Below are positions 59,835 through 64,000 of a stretch of DNA of 64,000 nt, in pieces. The first letter of the stretch is position 1. Each line of letters begins with the position of its first letter. Made by a program: the position numbers and the translations under genes. Below the pieces are notes generated by a model. That model was given only the letters and a program-made list of their open reading frames with translations, did no database searches and was not told where the DNA came from. Source of the stretch: an uncultured Bacilli bacterium (lineage in GTDB: Bacteria; Bacillota_I; Bacilli_A; RF39; UBA660); the NCBI GenBank assembly GCA_934130375.1, contig CAKOXW010000004.1, forward strand, positions 34,170-98,169. Direction: 5' to 3'.

Positions 59835-61052
59835 TTACTTTTTATGAATATTTTCTTCAATAGAATTAGAAAAAGGTGATTTTTGGAACAACTCTTTTTC
59901 AGTAGAATTTCTTAGAGATAAAGCAAATCTATATAAAAAATCATAATCAGTATTTTTGTCATTTTCAGCTGAGTATCTTATATCGGTAAATGCATCATCA
60001 TTTTTTGCTAAATCTAACATAAATTTTTCAGTTAAATCATTTGTTTCGTAGACTTTTTGTAAGGAAATATTATACCCATTTCTTTCCATATACGAAAATA
60101 CTTTGCCAATAGTTTCATCATCTAATGATGTGAATAAAACTGTTAGACTGTGCCCTAAATCTTTCATATCATTTATACTTTTACCACTAGACATTAACAG
60201 CGCTTTTAAATAGCACTCACAAGAAAAAGCTAACAAGGTTTTAATAGTTGAATCCATTTGATAACCCAGATATTGTTTATTTCTATTATCAGAATTATTA
60301 TAAACCGGAATGAAATGTTCCTTATAATTATTAATTGTAGATAATGCTACATCTAAATAACTTTCAGCAGCATAATAAAATCCAATAGAATTATCATTTT
60401 CATATGAATATTCATTTGAAAGTTTAATATTTTTAGGTACGAAAATATATTTGTTACTATCAGCAACTAGATATCCAATTTCTTTATCCTTCACTTTAAC
60501 TTTTAATACATTATCGTGATTTGTTTTCACAAATTGACAGCGACCAAATAGCACATATAATTTTTCTTTTGTAAATAGCGGAAAATTATTTTCATTTAGG
60601 TAGCCCTGCAAAACATTTAACATTTTATCGGCAACAGCAGTTTTATTATCAAGTATATCCTCAATAATTTTTGAAACATCTAAAAGCATAATATCATGAA
60701 ATCCCTCATTTTCTTGAGAAGATGCAAAAGTAGTAATTATATTTTTATCTCCACCTTTATTAAATTTTTTATGCATTTCATCCCAAACATCTTCATCATA
60801 TACAGGAGTTGTTTCTTGTTCATCACTTAGATTTAAAGTATGTTCTATAAAAAAGGCATTAAAATATTTTCCAACATTAAATTCCTCACCATCATTAAAC
60901 AAAAACTTTCCATTAGGGTATCCTTCACACTCTATCAATTCAAGAATTCTATCTGATCCTTTTAATTTATACTTTGAGCCAATAGCAATCTTACCCGCAC
61001 CCCATTTTTCTACAAGTTGAATTGCTTTTTCAGCCATATTACGATTTGCCAT
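59835..61052 (-). CDS. Hypothetical protein with C-terminal HEPN-like region
   Basis: A 405-residue protein. The first 80 residues include a small beta region (GSKYKLKGSDRILELIECEGYPNGKFLFNDGEEF). Residues 265-330 resemble HEPN helices: KTLLAFSCECYLKALLMSSGKS with the E-x-Y-L-K-A-L-L pattern, then DLGHSLTVLF with Gly-His, as in HEPN/C2-type proteins. A later RYSAEN could stand for the Rx4-6 motif. I know no named family. GGATGGTGAT precedes the ATG. Function unproven; HEPN proteins are often RNases or RNA binders in defence. Confidence 0.6.
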   Translation of the reverse strand: MANRNMAEKAIQLVEKWGAGKIAIGSKYKLKGSDRILELIECEGYPNGKFLFNDGEEFNVGKYFNAFFIEHTLNLSDEQETTPVYDEDVWDEMHKKFNKGGDKNIITTFASSQENEGFHDIMLLDVSKIIEDILDNKTAVADKMLNVLQGYLNENNFPLFTKEKLYVLFGRCQFVKTNHDNVLKVKVKDKEIGYLVADSNKYIFVPKNIKLSNEYSYENDNSIGFYYAAESYLDVALSTINNYKEHFIPVYNNSDNRNKQYLGYQMDSTIKTLLAFSCECYLKALLMSSGKSINDMKDLGHSLTVLFTSLDDETIGKVFSYMERNGYNISLQKVYETNDLTEKFMLDLAKNDDAFTDIRYSAENDKNTDYDFLYRFALSLRNSTEKELFQKSPFSNSIEENIHKK

Positions 61053-61392
61053 ACTATCACCATCCTATAATCATAATAACATATTATTTATTGATATAGT
61101 AGTAAATTGATAATTTTTTACTTGATTTAGTGGCATTTTAAAAAATTAATTTGCAATTTGCATATCAAGGTTTCATATAGAAAAACAGAGTATATTTATT
61201 TAATACACTCTATTCATTCTTTTTGCCATCAATTTTATTATTTATTGCTTTTGAGTAATAAAATTCAATTTAGATAAGTTTTGTATTCAATTTGAAAAAT
61301 ATATTTCTATATGCGTTTTACAACATTTTTAAAGAGTATCTAAACTATATCTAAGACAAAAGCCATTCCTGAAATTACTTAAATATTGTAAT

Positions 61393-61427
61393 AAAAAAAA
61401 CCGCAATCCCTTATTTTATGCAGGTTT
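61393..61427 (-). terminator. Terminator after SEC-C tail 1
   Basis: AAACCTGCA...TGCGGTTT stem with one bulge, then T tract, on the minus strand. Its sequence is shared with the terminator at 63403-63436. Confidence 0.7.
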
Positions 61428-61586
61428 GTAGGTTTTACCACAACATCGTTTATACTTTTACCACTTCCACATGGATTTTTATAGTAGGTGTTTTGGTAGC
61501 TTTCCAGAGCTTTTTTTGACTCTTTTCGGCTATTGAATGCACTTGGGAGCTTCCGAGAGCACTCGGGAAACCTAGCAGAAGGTATC
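61428..61586 (-). pseudogene. SEC-C tail remnant 1 (frameshifted)
   Basis: Minus-strand frame ESKKALESYQNTYYKNPCGSGK, then KSINDVV. Adding one A in the run at 61456-61459 restores GKKYKRCCGK, the SEC-C zinc motif. So this is the end of a SEC-C protein gene broken by a one-base deletion. No start codon or ribosome binding site is seen. Confidence 0.65.
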
Positions 61587-61602
61587 TAAAAAAGTATCTA
61601 AA
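61574..61602. repeat. 29-bp direct repeat, copy A
   Basis: AGCAGAAGGTATC followed by TAAAAAAGTATCTAAA. 26 of 29 bases match copy B at 62650-62678. Contains two TATCTAAA units. Confidence 0.75.
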
Positions 61603-61646
61603 ATTCAAAAATTAGTATTTTTCGAATATTTTTTGTATTGCAATTT

Positions 61647-62420
61647 TTATAACTTTTTCTTCTTCTGTTTTACCATTCCATCTTCATCAAGATAAAGTTG
61701 GTTACTACATAATTGTAAAAAATCTCTAAATTCTTGTGAAACTTCTTCTGACATAAATTGTGTTCTTTGATCAGCACACATTTGAAATCTATTTTTTCTT
61801 ATTTGGTCATTTTTCCACTCTTTATATTTATCAGGCATACATTTTGCACATGGACGATATCCGGCAGCAATTGCTATACCTTCATTTTGAAAAAAAACTC
61901 TATTTGAAATATAATAACCTTTTTCAATCCATCTTTTGGCTGATTGGCAGTCAAGTCTTCCGTATATTTTTAATTTTCTATTGCCAGCTAATGTTCCTGG
62001 AGTATTACTCAAATACTCTTGTCCATTGCAATCAATTAATTTGAACTGTTTGCCTTGAAACTGTCTAATTGACTGTTTTAAATTATAAAGTAATTTCTCA
62101 TACCTATTTTTTGTATCTTTGTTACTTAACAAATATTCTCTTTTTCTCTCTTCACCATTTTCATATTGAGGAATTTCTCCTAAAAATTGTTCTACTGTTA
62201 AATCAACAAGTTCATCATCTATTATATTGTAGTAATGACTTCCGGATGATGCCATGCATCTCATAATTTTTCCGCCAAAGAAATCATTTACTATTAGAGC
62301 TGTAATTGCACATTGTCCTATTGATGGATTTTCTTCATTCCATTTATCTCTTAATCCTGGTGAGCATGTTTCCAAATTCCAAGATTGTATTAATATTTGT
62401 TTTAATTGCCCCATTTCCAT
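61647..62420 (-). CDS. YunG-like domain fused to Ada-type zinc-binding domain
   Basis: A 257-residue protein. The N-terminal 110 residues are YunG-like: SWNLETCSPGLRDKW, NPSIGQCAITALIVNDFFGG, SGSHYYNIIDDELVDLTVEQF. Residues 135-210 resemble the Ada N-terminal metal-binding domain: NRKLKIYGRLDCQSAKRWIEKG, RVFFQNEGIAIAAGYRPCAKCMPDKY, with three Cys visible at LDC and CAKC. Ada-type domains sense methylated DNA or bind zinc. I infer a DNA-associated role. GGAGGG precedes the ATG. Confidence 0.75.
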   Translation of the reverse strand: MEMGQLKQILIQSWNLETCSPGLRDKWNEENPSIGQCAITALIVNDFFGGKIMRCMASSGSHYYNIIDDELVDLTVEQFLGEIPQYENGEERKREYLLSNKDTKNRYEKLLYNLKQSIRQFQGKQFKLIDCNGQEYLSNTPGTLAGNRKLKIYGRLDCQSAKRWIEKGYYISNRVFFQNEGIAIAAGYRPCAKCMPDKYKEWKNDQIRKNRFQMCADQRTQFMSEEVSQEFRDFLQLCSNQLYLDEDGMVKQKKKKL

Positions 62421-62649
62421 AAAACCCTCCTATAAACATTATACCATATTATTCTTTATTTTTATTTAATATTATATGTTTTAAACTCGCTTACCAATGT
62501 CATTTTGGCATTGGACACAATTTCATCTTTTTTTGAAAGTAAAATCTTTGTAAATCCTTATAAATAAAGGAAATACTGTGATTTTTAACAATGCAAAAAT
62601 TTTGTATTTTTACCTAATTTTTGGGTATCTAGATACCTTTTAGATACTC

Positions 62650-62678
62650 AGCAGATGGTATCCAAAAAGGTATCTAAA
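62650..62678. repeat. 29-bp direct repeat, copy B
   Basis: AGCAGATGGTATC followed by CAAAAAGGTATCTAAA; 26 of 29 identical to copy A. An adjoining TATCTAGATA palindrome lies at 62626-62635. Confidence 0.75.
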
Positions 62679-62704
62679 AAAATTTCTGAAGTTTTTGGAA
62701 TATG

Positions 62705-62731
62705 AAAAAAGCCCATAATTACTGGGCTTTT
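62705..62731 (-). terminator. Terminator after SEC-C tail 2
   Basis: AAAAGCCCA-GTAATTA-TGGGCTTTT plus T on the minus strand. Confidence 0.85.
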
Positions 62732-62743
62732 GTGGTATTTTTA

Positions 62744-62788
62744 TTATCTTCCGTGACAGTTTTTATACTTCTTTCCGGATCCACATGG
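62744..62788 (-). pseudogene. SEC-C tail remnant 2
   Basis: Minus strand encodes PCGSGKKYKNCHGR then stop: a complete SEC-C zinc motif (C-x-n-C-H form). Upstream the frame has no start and soon meets a stop, so only the 3' end of a SEC-C gene is left. Confidence 0.65.
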
Positions 62789-63026
62789 TAAAATATTAAA
62801 ACAACCTTGTAATTTCTTGCTTTAAAATTGGTCTTTCTTACTCAGAAATTTTAATAAATTACTCAGAAATTGTAAAAAAGTTATGTCTAATTTTCTGACA
62901 ATGCAGTTTAAACTTATCTAATAACTTATCTAAAAAATAGATTTAGCAATTATTTTTTCATATATTATCTTTTGGTTAGTTATCAAAATAAGAAGAATTC
63001 AAAGACTGAATTCATAAATTCATTTT

Positions 63027-63287
63027 TTATCTAGTTTTATGTGTTACATCAATATCTTGATACATAGTTTGTTGCTCTTCTAGTGCTCTTTTTGCTTTTT
63101 CTAATTCAGCTTTTAAAGCAAAATCTTTTGCTGATGTATCAATTGGTTGATTCATAACTCTAGCTCTTTCTTCCATTTGTCTTCTTGCCTTTGCTGCATC
63201 AGCTTCAAAAGCAAAGTCTTTTGCTGATGTATCAATTGGTGTTATATTATCATTTGTTTTATTATAAATAATATTTTTATCTTCCAT
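63027..63287 (-). CDS. Small two-repeat helical protein (PIDTSAKDFA)
   Basis: An 86-residue protein with two 30-residue units, each starting PIDTSAKDFA (residues 17 and 48) and continuing as a charged helix (EADAAKARRQMEERARVMNQ and KAELEKAKRALEEQQTMYQ). No family recognised. AGGAGAAAT precedes the ATG. The identical DNA of the two PIDTSAKDFA units shows a recent internal duplication or strong constraint. It sits between SEC-C tails 2 and 3. Confidence 0.6.
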   Translation of the reverse strand: MEDKNIIYNKTNDNITPIDTSAKDFAFEADAAKARRQMEERARVMNQPIDTSAKDFALKAELEKAKRALEEQQTMYQDIDVTHKTR

Positions 63288-63402
63288 AGTAATTTCTCCT
63301 AATAATATTATAACACACTTTTTAAATTTTAAGGCTGATTTAGCAAAAAAACTTATCTAAACGCCTTTTTTAAGGTGAAATTACCTAAAAATTGTAAGTA
63401 AC

Positions 63403-63436
63403 AAAAAACCCGCAATCCCTTATTTTATGCGGGTTT
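63403..63436 (-). terminator. Terminator after SEC-C tail 3
   Basis: AACCCGCA-13 nt-TGCGGGTT then six T on the minus strand. Confidence 0.9.
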
Positions 63437-63442
63437 ACTGGT

Positions 63443-63502
63443 TTATTTACCACAACATTGTTTATATTTCTTACCGCTGCCACATGTTGTAGGAATTCCC
63501 AT
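63443..63502 (-). pseudogene. SEC-C tail 3 (19-codon frame)
   Basis: ATG at 63502 opens MGIPTTCGSGKKYKQCCGK then stop, an intact SEC-C motif in a frame of 19 codons. No ribosome binding site precedes it. Homologous with the region of tail 1, including the terminator. Either a remnant or a free-standing zinc micro-peptide. Confidence 0.5.
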
Positions 63503-63610
63503 ATTTATAATACTTATAATATTTATAATATTATTGATATTTCAAGGCTTTAGCGTCTTGGTAATCTATTATATTTATAATATTTATAGTATTTTTGTTA
63601 TTATAAATAT
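63503..63610. repeat. AT-rich TTTATAATA repeat tract
   Basis: At least six imperfect ATTTATAAT(A) units on the plus strand, interrupted by one GC-richer patch (CAAGGCTTTAGCGTCTTGG, itself an inverted repeat). It lies next to the recombinase gene and may hold recombinase arm sites or an origin; inferred from position only. Confidence 0.45.
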
Positions 63611-63774
63611 TTCTCTCTTGCAAACAAATCGCAAACAATGTTTGCATTCATTTACTACGGTCATTATACTATCTATATCATATATTTACCAATGTGCGTT
63701 TTGTATTTTTGCACATTTATTATACTATAAATATTCATTTTTATCAATGGATCTATCCAATTATTTATATTTAA

Positions 63775-64000
63775 TTATTTATATTTAATAATTTCTTCTA
63801 TAATTTCAGATTTTGTTATCTTATCAAAAACATCAGTTGCTAATCGTTTAGATTTTTCTGTACTTGAAATATAATAATTTTCTGTTGTTTCTACATTTCT
63901 ATGTCCAAGTATATCTGCAACATCTCTTATTTCAATTCCATTTGTTAATATCTTATTTATACATTCGTATTTATATCTCATTTTTAATAAATTTTTTCCA
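63775..64000 (-). CDS. Partial tyrosine recombinase (integrase C-terminus)
   Basis: The last 75 or so residues of a phage-type integrase; the frame stays open to the window edge. RDVADILGHRNVETTENYYISS holds the L-G-H and the catalytic Tyr of the family (LGHxxxxxTxxYY). The upstream HxxR box is not clearly visible (LLKMRYKYEC is in its place), so the enzyme may be divergent or damaged. The ATG at 63981 is internal to the domain and not the real start. Confidence 0.8.
   Translation of the reverse strand, partial: GKNLLKMRYKYECINKILTNGIEIRDVADILGHRNVETTENYYISSTEKSKRLATDVFDKITKSEIIEEIIKYK

Larger units (their letters stand above)
61053..61646. other. Accessory intergenic region with SEC-C remnant and repeats
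   Basis: No intact gene. It contains TATCTAAA-type repeats (61337-61355), a terminator (61393-61427), a SEC-C tail remnant (61440-61586) and the 29-bp repeat at 61574-61602. The stretch 61060-61330 shows nothing but AT-rich sequence. Confidence 0.6.
62421..63026. other. Accessory intergenic region
   Basis: No intact gene. Contents: 29-bp repeat (62650-62678), terminator (62705-62731), SEC-C tail 2 (62744-62788), TATCTAA repeats at 62915 and 62927. The rest is AT-rich with no signal I can name. Confidence 0.6.
63288..63774. other. Accessory intergenic region near tyrosine recombinase
   Basis: No large gene. Contains TATCTAAA at 63354-63361, terminator 63403-63436, a 19-codon SEC-C mini-frame (63443-63502), and an AT-rich tract of TTTATAATA units (63503-63610). 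Confidence 0.6.

Noticed and set aside
63443..63502. SEC-C frames as the C-terminus of SecA
   Set aside because: SecA ends in a SEC-C motif, but nothing upstream of any of the three tails resembles SecA.
63775..63981. Intact small integrase of 68 residues
   Set aside because: The ATG is inside the catalytic domain and the frame is open to the window edge, so this is a partial gene.

Overview
The window is a very AT-rich chromosome segment from an uncultured low-GC Firmicute, most likely a gut Bacilli/RF39-like lineage with a small genome. This rests on gene content and style: FeoAB, CdaA/CdaR, FtsEX, tandem YitT proteins, MscL/MscS, CadA with an ArsR regulator, pilin-like surface proteins with large C-terminal domains, and strong AGGAGG/GGTGAT ribosome binding sites. 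UGA is a stop codon: prfB keeps the programmed frameshift at a UGA, and the only tRNA seen is tRNA-Trp with anticodon CCA. No rRNA, CRISPR array or phage structural genes were seen.

Layout. 0-9 kb: partial membrane protein, feoAB, small-molecule enzymes, an ABC exporter, DUF1003 and small-multidrug-export membrane proteins, tRNA-Trp, a SleB-type hydrolase. 9.1-20.4 kb: a five-LysM cell-wall amidase gene cut in two by a 9,862-bp integrative element. Joining the two halves at the inferred crossover restores one 465-codon frame. The element carries a large serine recombinase, an SSB-like protein, a helix-turn-helix protein and defence cargo: a type II restriction-modification pair, an ASCH protein, and an AAA ATPase plus subtilisin-like protease pair resembling IetAS. 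20.5-31.6 kb: surface metalloprotease, anion permease, Abi_2 HEPN protein, second amidase, DUF2207 protein, GtrA and YfhO, DUF3800. 31.7-45.8 kb: housekeeping genes on the minus strand (rpsI-rplM, cdaA-cdaR, ABC exporter-mscL, prfB-yitT-yitT-ftsE-ftsX, mscS).

46-52.4 kb holds two pilin-like genes. The first ends in a 97-bp patch of about 58% GC with the features of a diversity-generating retroelement variable region, followed by a perfect hairpin without a U tract. The second has a G8 tract inside its promoter spacer, suggesting phase variation. Between them lie dinB, a CofE-like ligase, a thioredoxin-like protein and a metallo-hydrolase. 52.6-58.7 kb: CadA/ArsR, a glycosyltransferase and an OatA-like acyltransferase with two SGNH-like domains.

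58.7-64 kb is accessory: a metallopeptidase next to a HEPN-like protein, a YunG-Ada zinc-binding fusion, a small repeat protein, three SEC-C tails each followed by a terminator and TATCTAAA repeats, and a tyrosine recombinase running off the end. A separate genome-level signal is a motif with invariant core CGTGGGCTTAA, found five times, each time directly after the U tract of a minus-strand intrinsic terminator.
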